DNA from: Rhodospirillales bacterium
Lineage (GTDB): Bacteria; Pseudomonadota; Alphaproteobacteria; Rhodospirillales; WMHbin7
NCBI GenBank assembly: GCA_016215555.1
Contig: JACRJC010000035.1
Span: forward strand, 1-53,593
Length of the DNA stretch: 53,593 nt
Direction of reading: 5' to 3'
A model generated the notes under the pieces. The model searched no databases, was not told where the DNA came from, and was given only the letters and a program-made list of their open reading frames with translations. Position numbers and translations under genes: made by a program. This document shows, piece by piece, positions 7,495 to 15,217 of this stretch; the first letter of the stretch is position 1; each line of letters opens with the position of its first letter.

Positions 7495-7807
7495 CGGTGA
7501 TTTGGCGGGCTGCGGCCCTGGCCGATGTCGAACGCATTGTCGCCTATTCCAGTTTACACAATGAATGACTCGTGACCTCCATCCTTCGAGGCGAGCGATG
7601 CTCGCACCTCAGGATGAGGTTTGCTCCTTTGTTTCAAAAGATTATCCTCATGCTGAGGAGGATGCGCAGCATCCGTCTCGAAGCACGAGGATAATTGGCA
7701 CTTTCTGCGAGCTGGTGATCGTCGCGCCCTACATCATCGTCTATGACGTGGATGACGCTTCGGACGTCTCAATTCTGCGCGTCTGGCATGCGGCACAGGA
7801 AAGATGA
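7491..7807 (+). pseudogene. ParE/RelE toxin disrupted by palindromic repeat
   Basis: The 5' part from GTG 7491 encodes VTVIWRAAALADVERIVAYS, a clean ParE N-terminus, then meets a stop at 7566-7568. The 3' part, in another frame and ending at 7807, encodes ELVIVAPYIIVYDVDD and ILRVWHAAQER, the characteristic ParE C-terminus. Between them lie about 120 bases of CATCCTTCGAGG-type palindromic repeat (7575-7698). About 30 middle residues of the toxin, normally ending GxPGRxxGTRE, are gone. The product cannot be functional. The sequence supports insertion with loss of the middle of the gene. Confidence 0.85.
7575..7698. repeat. Double palindromic (RIME-like) element inside toxin gene
   Basis: Two adjacent hairpins. 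The first has CATCCTTCGAGG against CACCTCAGGATG arms with a CGAGC-GAT-GCTCG centre. The second has ATTATCCTCATGCT at 7641-7654 against 7682-7695 (13 of 14 bases) with an inner GGATGC-GCA-GCATCC stem. The motif family is the same as in the MITE core and at 153-199, but the MITE ends are absent. Confidence 0.8.
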
Positions 7808-7816
7808 CTCGAGTGG

Positions 7817-8308
7817 TCACAAACCCTTCTTCAGCACCACCGAGGTTTCGATCTGACGCTCCGGGATCGACCAGTAGGTCCGCAACAGACGTTCCTTCTC
7901 TTCCGCCGTCGTCAATTTGAAACCGTGCTTTTCGTAAAAGCGGATGGCCCAGTCGGCGGCGGCCCAGGTGCCGATCAACAGCGGACTTTCCACGCGCTCC
8001 ATCAGGAATGACAGCAGATGGCTGCCGATGCCGGCGCGCCGCTGGCTGGTGCGCACATAGGCATGGCGGATCAGGTGGACGTCCTTGACCGCTTGCAACC
8101 CCATCACGCCTTGCAAGGCACCGTCTTCTTCCCAGCCCCAGAAAACCACGCCGCCGGAAATCTCATGCCTCAGCTCATGCAGCGGCATATAGGGCTCGTG
8201 CCAGCGGTCGGCGGGGATCACGCCCTTATAGGCATGGGCGGCATCGTTGACGATGGTAAAAACCTGATCCTGCTCATCGTTGCGAACCGGGCGGATCACG
8301 CCCCTCAT
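7817..8308 (-). CDS. GNAT-family N-acetyltransferase
   Basis: A 163-residue acetyl-CoA-dependent acyltransferase. The fold is recognisable from IRPVRNDEQDQVFTIVNDAA at the N-terminus, the acetyl-CoA pyrophosphate loop RTSQRRAGIGSHLLSFL (QxxGxG/A type), and the late WAIRFYEKHGFKL, a hallmark near the GNAT C-terminus. The ATG at 8308 overlaps the nrdJ stop as ATGA, so the two genes are translationally coupled. The substrate cannot be inferred; coupling with a ribonucleotide reductase is uncommon. Confidence 0.87.
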   Translation of the reverse strand: MRGVIRPVRNDEQDQVFTIVNDAAHAYKGVIPADRWHEPYMPLHELRHEISGGVVFWGWEEDGALQGVMGLQAVKDVHLIRHAYVRTSQRRAGIGSHLLSFLMERVESPLLIGTWAAADWAIRFYEKHGFKLTTAEEKERLLRTYWSIPERQIETSVVLKKGL

Positions 8309-10650
8309 CCGCACTTCGAATAGCCGCAACTGGTGCAGGTGTCGCAGCCTTCCTGCTTGATCAGCGAGGGCTGATTGCATTTTGGGCAATAGCGCATGCT
8401 GTGGCTTTGCGCGTTGGCGGCCGGCGGGTGATGGTCGTCGCCCTTGGCGAGATTGACCACCTTGCGCTCGGGTTCGGTCAGATACAGCAACTCGTCCGCC
8501 GGATTGGGCATGAAGCCGATCTCGATCAGATGGCGCTCGATCACCTCGCCGATGGCGGCCAGCAGCGACGGCACATAGCGCCCGCCCACCCATTGCCCGC
8601 CCCTGGGGTCGAACACCGCCTTCAATTCCTCGACCACGAACGAGATGTCGCCGCCCCTGCGGAAGACCGCCGAAATCATGCGCGTCAGCGCCACCGTCCA
8701 GGCGAAATGCTCCATATTCTTCGAATTGATGAAAACCTCGAAGGGGCGCTCGCGCCCATCTTGGATGACGTCGTTGATGGTGATGTACATGGCATGGTCG
8801 GAATCGGGCCAGCGCACCTTGTAGGTATGACCCTTCAGCGTTTCGGGCCGGTCCAGGGGCTGGGTCAGGTGAACGACCGTGCTGCCGATGTCGGCGGGTT
8901 TGTGCAGGGGTTTGCCCAGCGGCAGTTCGGCCTGGCCGTCCTTGCTTTGCTTGCCGTCCTTCTTCACCAGCACGGCGCCGGTGACGTCGTTGGGGCGATA
9001 GGTGGTGCAGCCCTTGCAACCCAAGTCATAGGCCTGCAGATAGACATCCTTGAAGGAATCGAAGGAAATGTCTTCGGGCAGGTTGATGGTCTTCGAGATC
9101 GAGCTGTCGATATATTTCTGAATGACGGCCTGCATCGCCACATGATCGGCGGGAGCCAGGCTTTCGGCATCGACGAAATAATCGGGCAACGGCATATTCT
9201 CGCCCACCATGCGCCGATAGAGGCGATAGGCATAGTCGCTGACCTCTTCCTCCCGGCGCGTACCGTCGGGCATCAGGACGTTGCGCGAATAGGTGAAGGA
9301 GAAGACGGGCTCCAGCCCCGACGAGACATTGTCGGCGAACAGCGAAATGGTGCCGGTGGGGGCGATGCTGGTCAAAAGCGCGTTGCGGATGCCGTGTTTC
9401 TCGATGGCGTCCTGCACATCCAGGTCCAGCCCCTGCACTGTCTCGCCTTGCAGATATTTGTCCTTGTCGTAAAGCGGGAAGCAGCCCTTCTCGGCGGCCA
9501 GTTCGGTGGAAGCCAGATAGGCGGCGCGCCTGATGGCCGCCATCCAGCGGGCGGTGAGGTCGATGGAGCGCTTGGCGCCGTAGCGGGCGCGGCACAGAAT
9601 GAGGGCGTCGGCCAGGCCGGTCACGCCCAGGCCGATGCGCCGCTTGGTGCCGGCTTCATGGGCATGCTGGGGCAGGGGATAGTTCGAAACCTCGATGACA
9701 TTGTCCATCATGCGCACGGCGACGCGGACCAGGGCGTCCAGCTTCGACATGTCGATGAAGGCGTCTTCGGTGAAGGGTTTTTCGACCAGCTTGGCCAGAT
9801 TGACCGAGCCCAGCAGGCAGACGCCATAGGGCGGCAAGGGTTGTTCGCCGCAAGGATTCGTCGCGTGGATGGTTTCGCAGTAATGCAGATTGTTCAAGCG
9901 GTTGATGCGGTCGATGAAAATCACGCCCGGTTCGGCATAGGCATAGGTGGCGTGCATGATCTTGTCCCACAGATCGCGCGCCGGCAGGCTTTTATAGACC
10001 GTGCCTGCGAACTGCAACTGCCAATGCCCGTCTTCCTTCACGGCCTGCATGAAGGCGTCGCTGACCAGGACCGAGAGGTTGAACATGCGCAAGCGGCCCG
10101 GCTCGCGCTTGGCCTCGATGAAGGCCTCGATGTCGGGATGGTCGCAGCGCATGGTCGCCATCATGGCGCCCCGGCGCGATCCCGCGCTCATGATGGTGCG
10201 GCACATGGCGTCCCAGACATCCATGAAGGACAGCGGTCCCGAAGCGTCGGCACCGACGCCTTTGACCGGGGCGCCCTTGGGACGCAGGGTCGAAAAGTCG
10301 TAACCGATGCCCCCACCCTGCTGCATGGTGACGGCGGCTTCCTTCAACTGCTCGAAGATGCCGGCCATGTCGTCGGGGATGTCGCCCATGACGAAGCAAT
10401 TGAACAGCGTCACCTTGCGCTTCGACCCGGCACCCGAGACGATGCGCCCGGCGGGCAGGAATTTGAAATCCTTCAGCGCCTCGTAGAAGCGGCCTTCCCA
10501 GGCGGCGGGGTCTTGCTCGACGGCGGCCAGCGAACCGGCGATGCGCCGCCAGGTGTCTTCCACCGTGCGATCGACGGCCTCGCCGCCCGCGCTCTTCAGA
10601 CGATACTTCATGTCCCAAATCTGCTGCGAAATGGGTGCCAGCTGCGTCAT
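8305..10650 (-). CDS. nrdJ: Adenosylcobalamin-dependent ribonucleotide reductase (class II)
   Basis: Makes deoxyribonucleotides using a cobalamin-generated thiyl radical, independent of oxygen. The 781-residue protein has the active-site segment NPCGEQPLPPYGVCLLGSVN with the catalytic Cys and Glu, the phosphate-binding APTGTISLFADNVSSG, and a C-terminal domain ending in a zinc ribbon of CPKC and CDTCTSCG. ATG 10650 is chosen over the longer frame because the family N-terminus (QIWDMKYR) follows it directly. No cobalamin riboswitch could be recognised upstream; instead the leader holds a cluster of DnaA boxes. It is coupled to the GNAT gene downstream by an ATGA overlap. Confidence 0.95.
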   Translation of the reverse strand: MTQLAPISQQIWDMKYRLKSAGGEAVDRTVEDTWRRIAGSLAAVEQDPAAWEGRFYEALKDFKFLPAGRIVSGAGSKRKVTLFNCFVMGDIPDDMAGIFEQLKEAAVTMQQGGGIGYDFSTLRPKGAPVKGVGADASGPLSFMDVWDAMCRTIMSAGSRRGAMMATMRCDHPDIEAFIEAKREPGRLRMFNLSVLVSDAFMQAVKEDGHWQLQFAGTVYKSLPARDLWDKIMHATYAYAEPGVIFIDRINRLNNLHYCETIHATNPCGEQPLPPYGVCLLGSVNLAKLVEKPFTEDAFIDMSKLDALVRVAVRMMDNVIEVSNYPLPQHAHEAGTKRRIGLGVTGLADALILCRARYGAKRSIDLTARWMAAIRRAAYLASTELAAEKGCFPLYDKDKYLQGETVQGLDLDVQDAIEKHGIRNALLTSIAPTGTISLFADNVSSGLEPVFSFTYSRNVLMPDGTRREEEVSDYAYRLYRRMVGENMPLPDYFVDAESLAPADHVAMQAVIQKYIDSSISKTINLPEDISFDSFKDVYLQAYDLGCKGCTTYRPNDVTGAVLVKKDGKQSKDGQAELPLGKPLHKPADIGSTVVHLTQPLDRPETLKGHTYKVRWPDSDHAMYITINDVIQDGRERPFEVFINSKNMEHFAWTVALTRMISAVFRRGGDISFVVEELKAVFDPRGGQWVGGRYVPSLLAAIGEVIERHLIEIGFMPNPADELLYLTEPERKVVNLAKGDDHHPPAANAQSHSMRYCPKCNQPSLIKQEGCDTCTSCGYSKCG

Positions 10651-10815
10651 CGGAAAACCCCGTGGAAAAAGCTCATACATCCCGTCCCCTGGCGGGAGGG
10701 GGAAGACTAGGCGCATGGAGCCGCGGCTTCAAGGACGGGGGGGCGAACTTCACCGCGTTACACAGCGCCCCGGTTCAAAGCCGAAATCGCACCCGTCATT
10801 CACCCTTTTCCAGCC

Positions 10816-10900
10816 TGTGGATAAAAGGGAGTCGAAATTAGCAGATTTTCCACAAATGTTCCACAGGCGTTTTTGATAAGTCTGTGGATAATGCGGATTC
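10816..10900. promoter_or_regulatory. DnaA-box cluster with GANTC sites upstream of nrdJ
   Basis: Two perfect DnaA boxes (TGTGGATAA at 10816-10824 and 10883-10891) bracket two imperfect ones (TTTTCCACA at 10846-10854, TGTTCCACA at 10857-10865). Two GANTC CcrM-type methylation sites lie in the same stretch (GAGTC 10829-10833, GATTC 10896-10900). The cluster is 166-234 bases before nrdJ and touches the plsC stop. It could time nrdJ expression to replication. Confidence 0.65.
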
Positions 10901-11609
10901 AGTCTGTTTTGCCAAGCCGTTGGCAGGATTCCTCGATCCGTTCCTTGAGAACGGTTAGGAATTGCCGGCGATCCTGGCCGGGTTCGATCGGTTCAAGCAC
11001 TTCCAGGACGATCTTGCCGGGGTGCTTGATGAATCCCTGGCGCTTCCAGTAAAGGCCGGAATTAAGGGCGATGGGCACTACCGGCACCTGAAGATCGGCG
11101 TACAGGGCGGCGATGCCGGGGTGATAGGGCTTGGAATCGCCGGGAGCGGTGCGGGTACCTTCGGGGAAGATGATGGGGGTCGAGCCGCGGTCGATGGCTT
11201 CCTTGGCCAGGCGCAGCATCTTTTTCAGCGCCCCGGCGCCGGCCTTGCGGTCGATGGCGATCATGCCATGCTTTTTCAGATACCAGCCGAACAGCGGGAT
11301 CGACAGCAGTTCCTGCTTCAAGATGAAGGCCGGGTCGTTCAGCAGGATGTGGAAAATGAAGGTGTCCCAGGCCGACTGGTGCTTGGCGGCGATCAGGAAG
11401 GGGCCCTTGGGCAGGCGCTCGAGCCCCCTGAATTCGTAACCAAGCCCGGCCACAAGGCGCAGCAGGAACAGAATCAGGCGGATCCAGGCCCTGGCCCCGG
11501 CCACCATGGCCCGGCGCGGCAGTAGCAGGAAGGGCAGATAGACGAAGGACATGACCGTGGTCAGGCCGAAGAACAGGATGTTGAAAAGCAGCGAACGCAA
11601 GGCCGTCAC
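10899..11609 (-). CDS. plsC: 1-acyl-sn-glycerol-3-phosphate acyltransferase
   Basis: Membrane enzyme that acylates lysophosphatidic acid to phosphatidic acid. The 236-residue protein has two N-terminal hydrophobic segments (residues about 4-30 and 42-58), the catalytic HX4D block KHQSAWDTF, and the substrate block FPEGTRTAPG. Both are in the usual order for PlsC. The start is GTG with AAGG seven bases upstream, four bases after the stop of the YdcF-like gene, so it ends the ftsE-ftsX-ydcF-plsC run. Acyl preference cannot be read from the sequence. Confidence 0.93.
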   Translation of the reverse strand: MTALRSLLFNILFFGLTTVMSFVYLPFLLLPRRAMVAGARAWIRLILFLLRLVAGLGYEFRGLERLPKGPFLIAAKHQSAWDTFIFHILLNDPAFILKQELLSIPLFGWYLKKHGMIAIDRKAGAGALKKMLRLAKEAIDRGSTPIIFPEGTRTAPGDSKPYHPGIAALYADLQVPVVPIALNSGLYWKRQGFIKHPGKIVLEVLEPIEPGQDRRQFLTVLKERIEESCQRLGKTD

Positions 11610-11613
11610 AAGA

Positions 11614-12210
11614 TTACCTTTCCAGAAAGAGGCGCAATTTGGCGATCAAATATTTGCTGTATTCCGAGGCCATGAGCGCCAAGGTGCCGGGATTATACCA
11701 CCAGGCACTGGCCTTCACATGTTCGGGGAAGACGGGATGGGCGATGATGCCGGTGGCCGGGGGCAAGGCGGCTTGGAATTCGGCCAGGGCCCTGGGCATG
11801 TGGTAATTGCCGGTGACGAGGCGGACCGAAGCGAAGCCCTCGGCCGCCATCCAGGCCGCCGATTCCTGCGCGTTGCCGATGGTATTGTCGGCCAGATAGC
11901 CCAGCACGATGCAGCATTCCAGGGATTCGGGGGCGTGGCGCGACAATTTCACCAGGGCCCGCACCTCGACGCCGCGATAGACGCCCGAGACGAACAATTT
12001 CTTGCCCATGCCCTTTTCCAACAGATCGAGGCCGGTCGCCAGACGCTCGCTGCCGCCGGTCAGCACGACGATGGCGTCGGTTGTCGTTTCCTGATTCTCG
12101 ACGCTTTGCGGAACCGCTTGCGCGAAAGCGACCAGTCCGGCCAGCCAGGCCAGTCCCAAGGCTCCAAGAACGGAGATCGGGATCAGAAAGCGTTTCATGA
12201 CGGCAATCAT
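11614..12210 (-). CDS. YdcF/DUF218-family membrane-anchored protein
   Basis: A 198-residue protein with one N-terminal membrane segment (FLIPISVLGALGLAWLAGLV) and a DUF218 domain: DAIVVLTGGSERLATGLDLL, then SAAWMAAEGFASVRLVTGNY and HMPRALAEF. Family members of this type (YdcF, SanA, ElyC) act in envelope metabolism; their exact chemistry is unclear. The ATG at 12210 overlaps the ftsX stop as ATGA, which decides the start over ATG 12198. Four bases separate it from plsC. The position after ftsEX is often conserved in alphaproteobacteria. Confidence 0.85.
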   Translation of the reverse strand: MIAVMKRFLIPISVLGALGLAWLAGLVAFAQAVPQSVENQETTTDAIVVLTGGSERLATGLDLLEKGMGKKLFVSGVYRGVEVRALVKLSRHAPESLECCIVLGYLADNTIGNAQESAAWMAAEGFASVRLVTGNYHMPRALAEFQAALPPATGIIAHPVFPEHVKASAWWYNPGTLALMASEYSKYLIAKLRLFLER

Positions 12211-13106
12211 GTCATACGCGCCAGGGCCCGGTGCACGGCCAGGCGCGCCGTCAGGGTGGCGATCCAGGCGGCGGCCAGCGGCAACAGGACCAAGGCCGCC
12301 CAATGGCCGGGGGTAAGCCAGAATTCGGGCAGGATGCCGCCTTCCAGCGAGCGGGCCATGGCGCCCAGGCCGAACAGCGATCCGACGCCCAGGATCATGC
12401 CCAAGATGCCGCCTTTCAGGCCCTGGATGAAGGTGCGACTGGCGAACTGGCGGGCGATATAGTCGTCCTGGGCGCCGATCAGATGCAAAACCTCGATGAC
12501 CTGCTGATGAATGGCCAGTCCGGTGCGGGTGGCGAAGACGACGGTGGCCGAAGTGACGATGCCGACCATGGCCAGCACCAGCACGCTCAGCAGTTCGACG
12601 GAACGGGCCAGACGCAACAGACGGCCCAGCCAGACGCGGTGATCCTCGACCGTGGCCCCCGGCTGCACGGCTTCGATGCGGGCTGCCAGCGCTTTGACGT
12701 CGATGGCGACATAGGGATCGGTGGTGACGTCGATCAGGCGGGGCAGCGGCAGTTCCGAGATCAGGGCCTCGGAACCCAGCCAGGGTTCCAAAAGGGCGAT
12801 GACGCGGTCCTTGGGCAGGGGCTGGGCCTGCAAGACCCCCTTGGTTTCGGCCAGGATGTTCAAGACCGCTTCCAGCTTGGCGTGGCTTCTGGCCTCGGCC
12901 TCGGGTCCGCTGACGACCACCGGCATCTGCACCGTAAGCGTGCCCTTGATGTCGCGCTCCCAGCGCGCCGTCAGGCCTTGCAGGATCATCAGGCCGGAAA
13001 GGGCCAGCACGGCCAGGAAGACCATCAGCGCGATCAACAGCGGCACGAAGCGCGTCGATGCGTCTTTGGTTCCGGGCAGATCGCTGCGCCTTGCTCTCAA
13101 TGCCAT
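12207..13106 (-). CDS. ftsX: Cell-division ABC transporter permease FtsX
   Basis: Permease partner of FtsE at the division septum, which passes ATP-driven signals to peptidoglycan hydrolases. The 299-residue protein has the FtsX topology: a first membrane segment near residues 22-45 (LLIALMVFLAVLALSGLMIL), a large periplasmic domain, and three C-terminal segments including the ones at LLSVLVLAMVGIVTSATVVF and the final WAALVLLPLAAAWIATLTAR. It begins one base after ftsE stops and overlaps the next gene by four bases. Assignment to FtsX and not another MacB-like permease rests on the FtsE neighbour and length. Confidence 0.92.
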   Translation of the reverse strand: MALRARRSDLPGTKDASTRFVPLLIALMVFLAVLALSGLMILQGLTARWERDIKGTLTVQMPVVVSGPEAEARSHAKLEAVLNILAETKGVLQAQPLPKDRVIALLEPWLGSEALISELPLPRLIDVTTDPYVAIDVKALAARIEAVQPGATVEDHRVWLGRLLRLARSVELLSVLVLAMVGIVTSATVVFATRTGLAIHQQVIEVLHLIGAQDDYIARQFASRTFIQGLKGGILGMILGVGSLFGLGAMARSLEGGILPEFWLTPGHWAALVLLPLAAAWIATLTARLAVHRALARMT

Positions 13107-13107
13107 G

Positions 13108-13815
13108 CTAGTCGTTCCTTAAGGGCGGCGGATCGACCAGCCGGCCGTGGTCGAGGTGCAGGCGGAAATGCGAAAAGCGCTTGACCAGGCTTTCATTGTG
13201 GGTGGCGATGACCACCGTGGTGCCCAGCTTGTTCAATTCCTCGAACAAATATAAAAGCCTGGTCGCCAGCGTATCATCGACATTGCCGGTGGGTTCGTCG
13301 GCCAGCAGCAGATCGGGCCGGGCGATGACCGCCCTTGCGATGGCGACGCGCTGTTTCTGCCCGCCCGACAGCACCGGCGGCCTGGCGTTCAGATGATCGG
13401 CCAGGCCGACCCAGGACAGCAGTTCCGGCACATGCTTCTTGATTTCGGCTTCCGAGACCCCGGCCACGCGCAGCGGCAGGGCGACATTGTCCATCGCCGA
13501 CATATGATCCAAGAGGTGGAAATCCTGAAAGACGACGCCGATGCGACGACGCAGGGCCGGCAATTTGTCGCGGGGCAGGGTGGCGACGTCCTGGCCGAAC
13601 AGGGTGACCAGCCCGCGGGTGGGCCTTTGGCCCAGATACATCAGGCGCAGCAGCGACGACTTGCCGGCTCCCGAGGCTCCGGTCAGGAAGTGGAACGAGC
13701 CCGGCTTCAGATCCAGCGAAACATCTTCCAGCACTTCGGGGCGTTGGCCATAGCGCAGGCCGACGCTTTCGAAGCGGATGACATGCCCGGACTCTGTGGA
13801 TAACTTTGGCCGCAA
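13108..13815 (-). CDS. ftsE: Cell-division ABC transporter ATPase FtsE
   Basis: ATPase of the FtsEX complex. Walker A is GASGAGKSS, the signature is LSGGQKQRV, Walker B is [10 protein letters not shown] and the switch histidine lies in VVIATHNE. Upstream ATG candidates have no support; TTG 13815 has a perfect AAGGAG seven bases before it and gives a 235-residue protein beginning [10 protein letters not shown], eleven residues longer than typical at the N-terminus. A perfect DnaA box, TGTGGATAA (13795-13803), falls within the first codons. A divergent DUF3426 gene starts 153 bases away, so both share an intergenic promoter region. Confidence 0.92.
   Translation of the reverse strand: MRPKLSTESGHVIRFESVGLRYGQRPEVLEDVSLDLKPGSFHFLTGASGAGKSSLLRLMYLGQRPTRGLVTLFGQDVATLPRDKLPALRRRIGVVFQDFHLLDHMSAMDNVALPLRVAGVSEAEIKKHVPELLSWVGLADHLNARPPVLSGGQKQRVAIARAVIARPDLLLADEPTGNVDDTLATRLLYLFEELNKLGTTVVIATHNESLVKRFSHFRLHLDHGRLVDPPPLRND
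13795..13803. promoter_or_regulatory. Perfect DnaA box in the 5' end of ftsE
   Basis: TGTGGATAA, complementary to TTATCCACA, lies 12-20 bases inside the chosen ftsE start. It is a single box, so chance cannot be excluded. Confidence 0.35.
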
Positions 13816-13967
13816 CCCAACTCTCCTTATCTTCCGTATAAGATGACACGGCCCCTTGGGTCTCGTCCAGGGTCCGGCATACACGATATCGTGGGTCGGG
13901 TGCTTTCCGGGCTTGTCTGGAGCCCCCGCACGCCCTATAAGGGATGGCAGGGAAGCCAAGAGCACGC

Positions 13968-14948
13968 ATGATCATCACCTGTCCGGCCTGTTCCGCGCGT
14001 TTTAACGTGGCCGATCATCTGATCGGCACCACGGGCCGTGTTGTGCGCTGCGCCAAGTGCGGCCATAAATGGCACCAGATGCCGGAAGGCATGGAGGGCA
14101 TGGCCCCGCCACCGCCGCCTCCGCCACCGCCTCCGCCACCGACACCGCCCCCCCCGCCGCCTCCGGCACCGAAGCCCAAGGGCCAAACGCCATCGCCTTT
14201 GCCCAAGCTGGGCGATATCCCGCTTGAAATGCCGGCCCAGGGCGGCGGATTGGCCGCCGTGACCGCCATGTCCGCCGAGCAGGACGACATCGATCTGTCG
14301 GCGGCGTTGGACCGCGTGGCCGGCGTCGTCGCCGAAGCCGATTCCCAGCATGCCTTCCAGTCGTCGGCGGCAGGGCCTTCGCGCGAGGAAAGCGATGCCG
14401 GTCAGCAGCCGGGAGAGGATTTCGATTTCGGCGATGCCGAACCGATCCCCGAAGTCTTTACCCAGGCCAGTTCCCAGGCCAAGTCTTCCGGCAAGGGCAA
14501 AGGCTTGGGGGCGCTTTTGATGTTCCTGATCCTGATCGTCCTTTTGGGCGGTCTGGCTGGCGGCGCCTATTTCCTGCGCGAGAAGGTGGTCGAAATCTGG
14601 CCCGACGCCGCCGCCTTGTACGAAGCCGCCGGCATCGATGCCGAGGCTTTGGGTTCGGGCCTCAAATTCCGCAACGTGACCAGTGAGCGGGTGATCGAGA
14701 ACAATATCGAAATGCTGGTCGTGCGCGGCGTGATCGCCAATATCTCGGACAAGACCCGCGATTTGCCGATGGTCAAGCTGTCGCTCTATGACAGCGCCAA
14801 TCTGGTGGTGCAGGAAAAAGTGTCCCCTCCGCCCGAGATGACCCTGGCCCCCAACGAAAGCACCGGCTTCAAGGCCAGCATCGAAAGCCCGGCCGCCGCC
14901 GCCAGGCGCTTCGAGGTCACTTTCGCCCCCCGTCCCGCCCAGCAATAA
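13968..14948 (+). CDS. MJ0042-type zinc-ribbon membrane protein (DUF3426)
   Basis: A 326-residue protein. The first 37 residues form the MJ0042 finger: CPAC at residues 5-8 and CAKC at 30-33. Then follows an almost pure proline run (residues about 48-72), an acidic linker, one membrane segment (GALLMFLILIVLLGGLAGGA, about 185-205), and a C-terminal DUF3426 domain with VVRGVIANISDKTRDLPMVK and VSPPPEMTLAPNEST. The finger would be cytoplasmic and the domain periplasmic. Function is unknown in the family. It lies divergent from ftsE. A MITE begins four bases after its stop codon. Confidence 0.85.
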   Translation: MIITCPACSARFNVADHLIGTTGRVVRCAKCGHKWHQMPEGMEGMAPPPPPPPPPPPPTPPPPPPPAPKPKGQTPSPLPKLGDIPLEMPAQGGGLAAVTAMSAEQDDIDLSAALDRVAGVVAEADSQHAFQSSAAGPSREESDAGQQPGEDFDFGDAEPIPEVFTQASSQAKSSGKGKGLGALLMFLILIVLLGGLAGGAYFLREKVVEIWPDAAALYEAAGIDAEALGSGLKFRNVTSERVIENNIEMLVVRGVIANISDKTRDLPMVKLSLYDSANLVVQEKVSPPPEMTLAPNESTGFKASIESPAAAARRFEVTFAPRPAQQ

Positions 14949-14951
14949 CAG

Positions 14952-15155
14952 GGCTCCTTGGCGCGACAAGTGGAAATGGGCGCGCATGATTCCTCACCCT
15001 GAGGAGCGCGGAGCGCGTCTCGAAGGGTGAGCGAGGGAAAAAATCAGTGCATCGACAGATACCCATCCTTCGAGACGGACCTTCGGCCCTCCGGAAGGCA
15101 TGAGGAAATTTCATATCGGCTGTCCGGCCAATTCCACAGCATGCGGAGAAGAGCC
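14952..15155. mobile_element. Old, diverged MITE copy
   Basis: Starts GGCTCCTTGGCGCG and ends GGAGAAGAGCC, diverged versions of the terminal repeats of the copy at 38704-38897, with the same internal TGGAAATGGG, CCTCACCCTGAGGAG, CATCCTTCGAGACG and CCAATTCCACAGC blocks in order. Flanks AATAACAG (14944-14951) and AATAATGG (15156-15163) agree at six of eight bases, consistent with a decayed 8-bp target duplication. The stretch between the DUF3426 and acyl-CoA ligase genes holds nothing else apart from the ligase ribosome site. Confidence 0.85.
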
Positions 15156-15217
15156 AATAATGGTTTCTCTTCGCCGGCCTCGGCGCTATCCTTTCTCCAA
15201 AACCAGGGGAGGAGACG

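Noticed and set aside
8401..10710. A 769-codon plus-strand open frame
   Set aside because: Exactly antisense to nrdJ, with no domain and low-complexity composition.
10816..10891. Replication origin at the DnaA-box cluster
   Set aside because: No AT-rich unwinding stretch of the usual kind and no origin-associated genes (dnaA, hemE, parAB, gidA) nearby; regulation of nrdJ is simpler.
10651..10898. Cobalamin riboswitch before nrdJ
   Set aside because: No B12-box-like conserved core could be recognised; DnaA boxes account for the structured part.
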